Below, in pieces: positions 21,301 through 42,162 of a stretch of DNA of 64,000 nt (the stretch's first letter is position 1; each line of letters begins with the position of its first letter). The notes under the pieces were generated by a model that was not told the origin of the DNA, did no database searches, and saw nothing but the letters and a program-made list of their open reading frames with translations. Where the stretch lies: NCBI GenBank assembly GCA_002633005.1, contig NMRA01000485.1:5718-69717 (forward strand), given 5' to 3'. Both the position numbers and the translations under genes were made by a program. This DNA is from Phoronis australis. Lineage: Eukaryota > Phoronida > Phoronidae.

Positions 21301-24123
21301 TATGTTTGGTCCTTGTTATTATCGTACCGTCATTAGGAAAGTTTAAAAAACCAAAACATTTGTGGTTCTGCCCCAAAACACGAAACGAAACAATAGATGG
21401 CATTACACGCAGATTTAGCGGTTACTGCAGCGATGGTCATTTACTTCCTTGTTTTCCTCATTTCAGAGAGATCACGCCCACTGCAGACACAGACTCGATG
21501 ATAATCGCTGGACAGAGGTTTGACGAGCTGCCGGTGGCCTATATCAAGGCTACTAACAACAACACCATTATGTCTCTGCATAACCACAAGGGGGAGCTGA
21601 TATTCCTAAACTCTGCTGTAAGTAGGCTATGATTGACAGGCTGCAGTAGTCAATGTATTTTGACCCTTCGTGATAGGGAGCTTAGAGACTGCTATAGTGA
21701 TGATTTTGCGTCGTTTGTGACTTGTTGCGGTTAGTTGAATTTGAGGGAGATAAGTCAATGTTATGTGCATGAAGACATTTTGCAGTATTTAGCACCAGAG
21801 CAAGGTGTGGATTCTGGCTACGGTTGTTCTTCTGTTAGTGGCTAAAAAATTTAATGAGTTATTGTTATTGGAGGCGTATGAGATTTTTTGAATGGTACAA
21901 AGTATTTGAATCTCAAATGAAATGTATGAACTATTGGAACACGAATTCACGATGATCATACAGTGTATAGTGGTCGTGGGTCATTTAGTGTAGATGTTAA
22001 TGACGATCCCACAAGTTAAACACAAATTCCCCTCAGTGTCAAAGCTGACTTGAAAATTTGAACACATTCACGAAAATTCAATTAAGAAATTTTCTGGACT
22101 GAGGGGAAAAGTCACAAGACTTGGTGAACTTTAGGTTTGATTATTCTTCGAGGAAACCTTAGCGCCACCTGGTTAGGGCCAATGTACAAGAACCATGATT
22201 TAAGCTTAGCTTCGTAATGTGAATTAAAGTTGATTTCCATACTAGGTAGCGTATAGTAATTTTTTAATGTTCAACCTTTGTCAGAACAGGCCAAGGTACA
22301 TGAAAGCTGCTGAACATAGCTGCATGTGTGTGTGTGTGTGTGTGTGTGTGTACATTGCCGAATTCGATTGTGCTGTATAATTTCAGGGAATCGAAGGCTT
22401 CAAAAATGCAAGGAAGGGCACCACAATAGCAGCCCAGGCAACGGGTCTCACCATTGGGCAGGTACGGCGATGATGTCATAGTGGGACAGACAACCCCTTT
22501 GGTGGTTTGTTTCAAATAAAAGTACTTAAAATGCCACCCGCTCTTGTTACAATACGTTACAGAATAAAAAATAACATGGCTGGAGAGTAAACTGCACTGT
22601 TCCTGTCTCCTTTTAATTGCATTATGAAATCATTTAGAGAGAAGCCAAACTTCAGTTTGGTTTTCCTATTGCATCATGTTTATAAACTTGTTTTCTCTTG
22701 GTGCCACACATCTTTCAGTAAGGTACTGGTTTCTTAGACCAGTGTAAAAAGGGACATTCCAAGCAAAAGTGAAACTCGGTGTAAGTCTAAACACAAACAG
22801 GACATAGGCTGTGGTTCATTTTGAATCAAATAATTGATGCCCTATCAACTAAGCACTCTAATAGTAATCAAATGATACACTATGATTGATTCAATGATTG
22901 GTCACAGGTTAAGTTCAATAGTGAGTTGGTCGTATTGCGCATGGAATTGAAAACACGCTGAAACAAGATGGAGTCCACCTACGGATCTTTACCATAGTGG
23001 AGATCATCACTCTCCGATTGCTTTCCTGTTATTCCCCAACGTTGTTTTGTCTCACTTCAGAAAGCCCTTGGGGAAGGTATTAAGCACGTGAGAGTGAAAG
23101 TCAAAGGAATTGGTCCTGGAAGACTGGTACGTATTTCAGAGTAGAGTCGTAATCTCACATACTGCCACCCAAAGGCAAGTAAATCTAGGTCATATTATAA
23201 ATTAGACAAACCACTCTAAGGAGGATTGTGGAGATTGGCATGTATATTCCTAATGTGAAGAGCTGGGCTGATGATTTTCCGACGACTTCGACTATTGTGG
23301 TGCCTACTAGTGGCAGTTTGTTTTTTTTTGCGCTCAAAGCTGTATCTCCTAAACACTCTGCAAGATGTTTATTTAAATTAAGCTAAATTGTATTCATATG
23401 AAGTTGTCAACAGGCGACGACGACAACCAGACGTATCTGACGAACGCTGTGCTCCCTAGTGGCAATTTCATTTTTTTTCTATTTCCCTCTGACTGTCTCT
23501 TTGAAGTTGCTTTACAGATTTTTATGAAATTCAATAAATAGCTTTCTATTAAAAACAATGACATGTTTGCTTGTTGAAAGATTTTTACTGCATTCATATC
23601 ATTTAAAACAGTATTTTCTTTCAGACGTGTAGCTTTCCGAAAATAATTAAAACTGGGTTTTGTAAATTTATATTCTCTCTAGTTACTAGGACTTCAGTCG
23701 AATTACCATCAAGAGTTACAGTGAGTTGACATTTCTCTGACGGTATTTCAGATATCTCCAAAATGCCTGGAAAAGTTAGTTTGTAGCACATAAAGATAAA
23801 AAGCTGTGATTATGAATTGTTAGCATCTGTATTGCTTTTCAAGTAACAAAACGCATTCTGTGTCTTCTAGTGTGGCAAAACATAGGAAAGAAAATGGTGC
23901 GACAGTCTAAACTGTCTTATCAGCATGTAGACTTTACACAACTTAGTCACGTTGTTATAGACCTGTGCTGCATATCGGTTATGTCAGGTTGTCAATGGAA
24001 CATTCTCCATTTCAGCCAGCAATAAAAGGCCTGCAGATGGCAGGCATGACAGTAGTTTCCATCACGGACAATACAAAAATCGAGTTCTACACTCGTAGGC
24101 CCAGAAAGCAGCGACGGGTGTAG
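18362..24123 (+). CDS. MRPS11: Mitochondrial small ribosomal subunit protein uS11m
   Basis: Six exons: 18362-18431, 19986-20181, 21467-21617, 22387-22461, 23061-23126, 24016-24123; all GT-AG, phases 1,2,0,0,0. The spliced length is 666 bases, 221 aa (human is about 194). Role: structural protein of the 28S mitoribosomal subunit, in the head/platform region near the mRNA exit, as for bacterial uS11. Residues 1-23 (MLRVLVGMRTWACTCRNVLM) form an Arg-bearing, acid-free presequence that looks mitochondrial. An acidic linker (KEDEDDEG) precedes the uS11 core, about residues 110-221, with ATNNNTIMSLHNHKG, GFKNARKGTTIAAQATG, HVRVKVKGIGPGR and SITDNTKIEF. The basic C-terminus RRPRKQRRV matches the family's RPRKxRRV tail. 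The start is the only ATG giving a presequence in frame. It is convergent with AFG2B. A truncated THAP ORF sits in intron 1. Confidence 0.95.
18764..18910 (+). pseudogene. Truncated THAP zinc-finger ORF in MRPS11 intron 1
   Basis: Seen: a 48-codon frame from an ATG in good context (accATGg). Residues about 12-32 match the start of a THAP domain: M-I-C-C-V-L-G-G-C-G-N-R-H-Y-N then SVFELPKDP, equivalent to the family's C-x(2-4)-C-x-N-R ... F-x-F-P/LPKDP. The frame stops 15 residues later, so the second Cys-x2-His pair, the W and the AVPTIF tail are missing. Known: THAP domains bind DNA and are related to P-element-type transposases. Inference: remnant of a transposon or retrocopied THAP gene. 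Same strand as the host gene. Confidence 0.6.
22325..22351. repeat. (TG)n microsatellite
   Basis: TG run in MRPS11 intron 3, about 35 bases before the exon 4 acceptor. It lies close enough to the polypyrimidine tract that its length could influence splicing, but no evidence for this is visible. Confidence 0.95.
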
Positions 24124-26332
24124 AGACGCCAGATATTCATCACGCGATTGGTTTACGACAGCGCATCAAAAGTGGAGCTGTATTCAAGCATTGTGGAGCA
24201 GGAAACAAGCTGTCATCTTGGGAGTCTGGTGATACATTACCAGATCTTTACCAATTTCTAAAATGCAGCCATGTGTACTGCATTGTTGTCTGTTAGACGG
24301 ACTGGGTGTAATCTCAGGTGTTTAAACTGGTCGTTGCAAGCTGATCTCGTTTTTTATAAGGAAACGTGTTTGAACTTCCAAACAAAATCAAAGGTCTTGA
24401 GTGCCTAAGAATGATACATTGATGTATGTATTGAGGAATGTGATGTGAGGACCATCAATTAGGGTAAACGAAAAGCTTGAGAGTTGTCATTATGGACACT
24501 TCGTCATTGTTAACCATGCCAGTGTGGTTCCGGTGCGAATTTGTTATGCTTGTGACTATACTTCAAATTTGGCAAAAGTGAATTCAAGTTCACAACTGCA
24601 GGTCAACACAATTTGACAGCAGCCTTTCTTGTTGACAAAACTGATTGAAAGTGCCACCATGTTGTGTATTGTGTGTTGGTAAAATTACGCGAAAATGTAT
24701 CATATTCATTACACCATATCTTATGTGTCAATTGCCATATAGTGTTTGATTTTACTTTATTTCTGTTTCTGTTGACAAAGGAAGTTGTTACATCTGAAAA
24801 TTTCAAATTTCAGTTGATCCATTCTTGTTGTTTTATTTACGTATTTATATTCTACATTTCGTGAAAGAATAGTATCCTTGGGAGGATCTGGATCGCCTTA
24901 TTTAGTTTCAGATTTATTATCTACGTTAAAATTACAAGGTAATGAAATGATAAACTGATCAAACAAGAGCAGAATTCTATTATTTTGTATAATTTTGTAA
25001 ACCAAGCTTGTTCAGGTAAGCAGCACTTGTTGAAATAGGACTCGTGTTGTTATCTGACTTTACCCCACTGTGTCGAATTGCGATTTGCAGGTGTACGGCT
25101 TCACTCTTTTATAGTTGGCTTATCAGTGAAAGCTATGGTAAAGCTCCATCTAACCCAACCAAACCGACAGATCTTATCTGACATATCTAAAGCCTGTGTG
25201 CATGAGCTAGATCTGTGGCTCTTCTAAACTTTGTCTGAATTGAGAGCAAATCCGGTTCCTGCATATCCGACATCCTCATGATTTACTGTGTTAACTGTTA
25301 CATTTAAATTAACATGATCGTGGTTGCGTTGTTTGGTAAAGCGTAAAACTGAATTTTGTTTTTATTTGTGAACTGTTCAATCTGTATGACAGAATGTCAG
25401 CAAGGCTTAAGTAACGTATAATTTGGATTTTATTCAGGAATTTTGGAGATACACATTATTGACATTAACCCATGGATTACACAAGGCATGAATGCTCTGT
25501 TTATGCCAGTGTGCTGACATTTCATTACTCAGCTGGCTGTAGATGAAGTGAACTAGTGATGTAATGATAAGAAACCTAACACAATGCAACACTGCCTTAG
25601 AAGTGTTTAAAATAGTTTAGTTTTCAAACAAGTTGGCAATTATCATCTAAATTAGTCCGATTTCGTTAAAGTTATGACAAAAACTAAGAAAAAAAACTGG
25701 CGAAAAAAATAATATTTCAAAATTAGCTTCTTGACATTTTTGCTTTGAAATTTCGTCAATTGTTGACGAGAAGAAATATTGCCATCTTTTTTTTGAAAAC
25801 TACTGGAGTTTGATTGCTAGGCTTCCGGTAACTTTCTACTCTGAGATGAACTAGCACGTTTCAAAGACTAGAACAATGGTAATCGACAGTGCATTGACAG
25901 TGTCACAACAATTGGTCAACATTAACTTGAATGTATCTCGAGGATGATATCAGGTAATGATGGACCGAGGGAGATAATAAACATTGTCCAAGGCTATGGA
26001 CAATGTTGCTCTTCGATGTCTGGAGTGTACTGTTTTGCATAACACAATATACTTGCCTTGAGTTTTAACTGCTTTCAACAACAGGGGGAAACGCTCAACA
26101 ACACACTACCCTTTTCTGTAAATTTTATAATTGAACAAAATACTCCAATTTCACACTATTAAAAGTCTTTGATCCCAAGAGAGATGTTTCCAGTGCTCTG
26201 ATCGTGGCTTTCAGATTGTTATTTACAATAAGGCATATTAAAGTCTCTGAGCGTTTGCGGGAAACTAAAAAACCCACAAAATATGTGAATTCATACTGAT
26301 TTGAAACGTGTTCCAAAATGATCCTGACTGTG
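24124..26332. other. Convergent intergenic region between MRPS11 and AFG2B
   Basis: About 2.2 kb separating the stop codons of two tail-to-tail genes; it must hold both 3' UTRs and polyadenylation sites. No canonical poly(A) signal was confidently assigned, and no further gene was seen. Small open frames at 24603-24864 overlap on both strands and look random. Confidence 0.6.
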
Positions 26333-36283
<9,951 letters not shown>

Positions 36284-36903
36284 ATTTCATCAGCTAAACT
36301 GTAGTACCTGAAAAGTCCAAACAGAAATTATGTGAATTTGTGGTCAATAAAGTTACTGAAGCTGCTATGTATTGATTGAAGAGAGCTACTTAAAGGTGCC
36401 TGTGGTCTGTTTAAAGGATATCGTGTATGTTAGGCCTAAACGGAGAATTTATTTACTTACTTGCATGAGATTGGCTTCTACACTATGCTACACTATTGTA
36501 CAATGGTTTATCGCCAGCCAGGGCACACAGGTGACGAACATCCCAGGCCCATTGATTTTGGAAGCCACAGAGATCTAGAAAAGATTCGTCTTTATGAGGC
36601 GATGACAGCGACATCTTCAATGGATAGTCTCTGATTGCTTCATTAATTTCGTATAAATTTTCTATTTAACAGTAGTTAAAACTGTTTTGTGATGGATGTA
36701 GTAAAACAAATTATCAATAGCATAAGTAAATATTCATGTTTTAACATCACATAATAACACAGAGATATTGTTCTTTAACAATGAGCAGCCCAACTTGTTG
36801 ATTTCACAATTTGCCACCAGGTGTCAAGATGGAAACGAAAGAGGTCGGTGTTGCGGCCTACGTCTTGCAATCACGTAAATTCGTTTGATTTGTTGCAGCA
36901 GCG
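36284..36903. promoter_or_regulatory. Shared bidirectional promoter region, AFG2B / FBXO22
   Basis: 620 bases separate the divergent start codons of AFG2B (36283, minus) and FBXO22 (36904, plus), so regulatory sequence is almost certainly shared. There is no TATA box at a convincing position. A CAAGATGG (YY1-like core) at 36825-36832 overlaps a 19-codon upstream ORF (36829-36888) that precedes the FBXO22 ATG; the same uORF is present in the second copy with one Tyr/Asp change. 'tgttgcag' just before the FBXO22 ATG could be a splice acceptor for a 5' UTR exon. Confidence 0.55.
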
Positions 36904-39078
36904 ATGGATCCTGATTATGTACTTACAGAAATTCCGGAGGTTACGGACCTTGTACTGAAGAATCTTCCTATGCGATCTCTGAATCGGTGTGCAAGGTATG
37001 ACAGGACTGGTTTCTTCTTCGACTCTGGTATCGCGGTGTGTAGTAGGCCTATGTCTCAGGCATACACACCTAAGACAATAACATCGCCCTGTGATGTCAA
37101 GATTCCTCGTGTATTCCGAGTTTTCGCACACGCAATCTTGATAAGCATGATTATGTGTTCACGCACAGCAGAATTACAGGCAGTGTGGACGTGTGTATGT
37201 CTTACATACACCCATCTTGTGAAAAAATATGATTTCAAACTCTAGCAACATGGTTTTTCAAGCACAACAATCAAGAAATGTTTAAATAACTGAAATTGTA
37301 TAAAAATTCACTAACAAAATTGGAGGTATTACAACCGCAGGTGTTTTCAAGCTAGGAAATGTTAAAGCTTACACTTATACCCGAGGTGATATTTGTCGCT
37401 TTCGATTACCGCTTCATCACTTATTCACATACATGTCTTTCCATTGAAAAGTGTTGTATTTTGTATATACAGTATATGAATTACAAAGATTATTTTGGGA
37501 ACAACGTTAACAACCGGTTGTGTGGGCACTAGCACATATTTTAATGTCACTGATGCATAAAAATGGCGAGCGCAAAGCTAGGATTGGTTGTAGCATCAAC
37601 AGTGACTCATCCTTCTGTACGTAATCTCACTTTCAGCGCTCGTAAAAGTCGTAACCATATGATTTCGAAGTTACAGCCTTCCAACCCTGTGAGAGTAAGG
37701 TGCGCAATACTGCATGTCCTTTTCTGCAAGGCGATAATACCCTGAAAATAAAATCTTCAGAGTAACCACCCTTTGGTGTTATAACTCACTCAAACTAAAG
37801 AAAAATCCAATTGGTAATAATTGCATTTTATTGATGATGTTAACAATAAAGCATTGATTCATAAAAGAATACAATTGCTAAACAGAAACGCATATTCAGT
37901 TCTAGGATGCAGGTTTCAAAACAAATTCAGTAGTTGTCATGGAGTGATTGGTTTGCCTGAGTTACCGGTACTCAATATTTCAAGAGAGCTCGAGTTCAAA
38001 TTTTCAAAAAAACATTGCTTTACTCGACGTCTTTACTTTACCTCATAATGCGGTCCTCATGAGATTGACTACAGTAACACCATTCTTCGCATATGAGCTA
38101 TGAAGCAAGATTTCCTTAAAAGATATTTTGTTGAGAAGTTGAACAAATGAAATTACATTTTTGCCGTATCGTTTCCTTAACCGAATAAATTTTACCACAA
38201 TCCTTTATGTTCACTAGAGTATGCAGGCGCTGGCGAGACGTTGTTCAGAGAATCAAACGAGATAGGCAACAGGTGTGCTGTTTGCTGAGAACTGGAGAGT
38301 CCATTCGTGATGATAATATATTCAAGGTGAGCTATAAACCCCAATGTGGCTTGTGTCATACATGAAGGTCGTGACCTTTTATTGACCTCTGACTTCAGTT
38401 TCTGCCATTGTTAGGTATTAACCTGTTGTTGATGTACAAAGCAGTGTTCAACACAGGCGAAAACGTCTGCTCAAAAATACTTGTTTTATTTGTAAAAACT
38501 CAGTTTTATTTTTTTAAACTTGTTGTTAGCTGAGAGAGGTTGTACTGGTTCAACGGTTAGGGTATGTCATGAAAACAAAACCTAATTAATGTAATTTGAC
38601 AATTTCCTAAACATAAAGTATACATTCATCAAAACTAGTTTTTGAATTGAGTATCTAGTCTCTAAACTGAAAGTGATACTGAAATAATTATGTCTTGTCA
38701 TTAAGAAATAGTGAAACTATTTCATCTTGGGTCATCTTTCTTGCATATTACAGAGTGTCCTGAACCGGAGACAGTCGAAATCTGTGACCAATAAGTTTGA
38801 AATTTAATAATGTACTGATCACACAGTCACATATTTTGACAGAATTACTTTGACTCACAAGAATGCAAATTTAAAAGCTTCCACTCCTATTTCTTTGCAT
38901 TAATTTCCTATTTCAGGATGTCATGATTGAGCCTCAGTTTGTGTTAGTGTTCAGCAGTTTTGAAGAGGAATTCGATGAAGCAGATGCAGTAGACAATGTT
39001 CCCACTACTCCTGCACTATTGGTTGCGCTACAGTCACAGCTGCCCAGCTCATGTGTTATTTACCATGTCGAAGTGGAG
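36341..39078. repeat. Duplication B, copy 1
   Basis: About 2.7 kb covering the FBXO22 promoter, exons 1-2 and most of exon 3. It matches 39080-45147 after removing insertions at 39119-41654 and about 42702-43511 from that copy. Copy 1 stops mid-exon at the N (39079), and the next bases restart at the equivalent of 36340. Confidence 0.93.
36904..39078 (+). pseudogene. FBXO22: FBXO22 5' exons, duplicate partial copy
   Basis: Exons 36904-36995, 38218-38326 and 38917-39078 (third exon cut by the N at 39079). They encode the F-box (LPMRSLNRCA then VCRRWRDVVQRI) and the start of the FIST region, identical in protein sequence to the complete copy downstream as far as visible. There is no stop or frameshift; the break is only the join, so this is most likely the other allele of the gene rather than a pseudogene in the organism. 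The intact splice phases (2, 0) support that. Confidence 0.85.
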
Positions 39079-39079
39079 N
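39079..39079. other. Single-N assembly junction
   Basis: The undetermined base interrupts FBXO22 exon 3 ('gaagtggagN'). The following 39 bases ('gtggtcaataaatttactga' onward) repeat the promoter-side sequence at 36340, so the join jumps from exon 3 back to upstream of exon 1. Confidence 0.92.
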
Positions 39080-39498
39080 GTGGTCAATAAATTTACTGAA
39101 GCTGCTATGTATTGATTTAAGCCGTGAACATAATTATCTGAATATCGTTTGATTAAGACCACTTACAAATTACAAGGAGCTTCAGTGAGGTGTAATTTGC
39201 ACAAATTCTGCCAGCGTACATGGTGTATTAGGATGTCAGCTACCACGTAGTTGGCAATGTGACTTTGCTAATTTAGCCCATAGCTGCTTGACATGTATAG
39301 TAATTCACAATGTAGCTGACAAGTGAAATTCTGTTTCATTGGTTAAATTGGTCCACAAAAGAAGAGATTAAGAACATGTTGGTCTATTACAAGCATGGCT
39401 TGTACTTATGTAGTTGCCACAAAACAACTTACATGTATTTGCAAAAAGGTAGACTACATACTACAGGAATGTTCTAACTGATTACTTAGAAATTAGAG

Positions 39499-40303
39499 CT
39501 GTTGTGCTTGAACTTGGAATTCTTCTTAATCTCAAGACCGCATATGCATGAACTTGGAACACACTAGAAAACTTAATAAGTTTATCCAAATCACGATCAC
39601 GTTCACATTGAAAAGATTGTACAACACAAAAGCAAATCACATGTTCATAAACTAATAATTTTAATCCAATTATTGGGGATCCTGCTCACCAAGTGACCAT
39701 GCCCTTTACAACCATGTTCTTTCAGCACAAATGGTTTTATTAAAACTGTTCCTACAGGTACAACTTCTACTATGAGTCAGTGGTGCGTATAATAGCTGAT
39801 AAGTCATGCTGAAAACTACCTTCCAATGAATAGTTCAATGCTTGGGTGTTGCTGACAAAATCTCTGATCACTTAGTCCCGAAAAGAAATGGACAAAAGGT
39901 CCATATATACTTTCAAGCCTTCTATTTAGATATGATCTGAAGACTTTTAAGCCAACAAAAACTCCCAATGTGACCTAGTGAATAGTCACTCTGTTGTTGG
40001 TTAGACCCCTAGTGATAGTGGAATATGGATAGAACTGGATAGGATGACTATCAGTGACATTAGAGAAATTCAAAAGATTTCTCTGGCAAATCGATCATTC
40101 TTTAAAGAGGATGTTAACAGCATGCCAAAAATATTGTTCTGATTCTGTGACAAAATTTCTGGTAAAGGAGAAAATGGGTGATCATGGGATCAATAATAAA
40201 ACTTTTTAAGACAAACAGTCATTCTCTGATTACTTAAATGAATATTAAGTTTCAAGCTCACGCATGTACAATCTTGAGATGCGGAATTCCAAGTTCAAGC
40301 AGT
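39499..40303. mobile_element. Inverted-repeat MITE, family Y, copy 3 (long)
   Basis: Left end 'ctgttgtgcttgaacttgga' followed by 'attcttcttaatctcaag'; right end 'gcggaattccaagttcaagc' preceded by 'acaatcttgagat'. About 800 bases, twice the length of the copy at 16095-16495, so either it holds extra internal sequence or the others are deletion derivatives. Confidence 0.7.
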
Positions 40304-40854
40304 GAAGTGCCACCTAGTGCTGTGGTCAGTCCCTGTAATTTTTGTCTAAGTTATGTTGAAGGCAAAGGCCCTTGATTTTATCAGTTCCTCGATCACCACC
40401 GACTCCACTCACTGTGAAAATAACACATGTTTTTTTACACATCTATGATACAACATTGTCTCAAGGCTCATTGGATCAGTCCTTCCTTCAGTTCCTAAAA
40501 TCAGAAACTGAATTTTTACACAGTGCACATGCAGTCTGCAGTCAATTATTTTGGGCAACTGAACGAAGAACTGCTCTAAAAAGTTTGATAATGGGAGTAT
40601 GTGTTCGAGTTGGAAGGAATTAAAGACATCAACAGCCTCCTTTGGCTTTAAGGCGTACGTGCCCTATGTGCAAAAAGGTACTACTTGTAAAAATGTGACT
40701 TTGATCTTTTAATCATTGTGAGACCTAACTTGCTGAAAAGCTTAAAGCAAATAAGAGCTTCACTGTTTCTACTGGGACCAGCTAGAGACGTTGGTCACTG
40801 TCTAGTTGGATTCGTAGGCGGGCTGTGGCTGTCACAGTCAGATTTAGCCTTGAT

Positions 40855-41565
40855 ACAAAGCTGTGTACACTAAATATACAGCTTTGAACTGATGTAGGTA
40901 AAAAAGTGGTAAGATAAAATCTGTTGGTGTCATTAAAAACTACAGTCTTCCTTAAGTAAACTAAATTATTGAACGGTGTTGAAAAAAATGGCGTTCTACC
41001 ATTATTCTGCTGCTAAAGTTGTGTAGTGATCTTTAGCAATGGCTTTCGGTGCCATGAAAATTGGCCATAAAGTTCCTTTTTTCGCCAATTCTTCAATCAA
41101 CATGCTTCTTCCATGAGGCTGCGTACACGTCACAACAATTAAATTATTGGAGCTGGTTTCATTTAGTTATAAGTTTTTAGAATTTTGATACCGAAAAACC
41201 GAGTTTATGAAGAAATTTTGCTGCTGTCATCATCTCCTGATAGATAGCGCAAAAACTTAGGAAATTGCGCGTGTGCGTGTCACGAGCGTACTCACCAGCG
41301 TTTTCAATACTACAACATAACTTCTCTTTGTTAGAAAAAACGGAGGATTACGCACGAAAATGACATTTATTAGATTGTTTTCCACTTTTAAACGGCTGTA
41401 ACGGGCAAGATGAATGTCACGTTTGATTCCCAGATTTTGCATGCGATCTTTATATAGCTCTACATGTTGATACAGGTTTCACTGCGATTTGACGAGCAGA
41501 ACTACCCTGGCTGCGGGCAATTTTGGGGTCTATGGAAGAAAAACACACAGTGGTACCTAGTTGTT
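40855..41565. repeat. Repeat X, copy 2 (inverted relative to 15362-16065)
   Basis: Reverse complement of the X repeat: 'ttgatacaaagctgtgtaca' at the left to 'aacacacagtggtacctag' at the right. Identity is about 80% by eye, with small indels. Confidence 0.8.
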
Positions 41566-42162
41566 ATTTGATGATACTATCATCAGCTGACATCTGATGA
41601 TAGTCTGATTCACACAGCTAGCTGCTAAGCTGGCTTACTTACTTAATTTAGTCAGGTTGTCTGTTTAAAGGATATCGTGTATGTTAGGCCTAAACGGAGA
41701 ATTTATTTACTTACTTGCACGAGATTGGCTTCTACACTGTACTACACTATTCTACAATGGTTTACCGCCAGCCAGGGCACACAGGTGACGAACATCCCAG
41801 GCCATTGATTTTGGAAGCCACAGAGCGGTAGGCCGAGAAAAGATTCGTCTTTATGAGGCGATGACAGCGACATCTTCAATAGAAAGTCTCTGATTGCTTC
41901 ATTAATTTCGTATAAATTTTCTATTTAACAGTAGTTAAAACTGTTTTGCGATGGATGTAGTAAAACAAATTATCAATATTATAAGTAAATATTCATATTT
42001 TAACATCACATAATAACACAGAGATATTGTTCTTTAACAATGAGCAGCCCAACTTGTTGATTTCACAATTTGCCACCAGGTGTCAAGATGGAAACGAAAG
42101 AGGTCGGTGTTGCGGCCGACGTCTTGCAATCACGTAAATTCGTTTGATTTGTTGCAGCAGCG

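Larger units (their letters stand above)
39119..41654. mobile_element. Transposon nest inserted upstream of FBXO22 copy 2
   Basis: About 2.5 kb absent from duplication B copy 1, where only 28 bases separate the matching flanks. It contains a Y-family element (about 39499-40303), an eroded Z foldback (about 40360-40745) and X in reverse orientation (40855-41565). The same three modules occur at 14.7-17.0 kb in a different order. No intact transposase ORF is present; open frames at 40372-40623 and 41257-41442 fall inside the repeats. Confidence 0.8.

Noticed and set aside
36372-36578. 68-codon plus-strand open frame between AFG2B and FBXO22
   Set aside because: Lies in the shared promoter interval, no domain, and is altered in the second copy.
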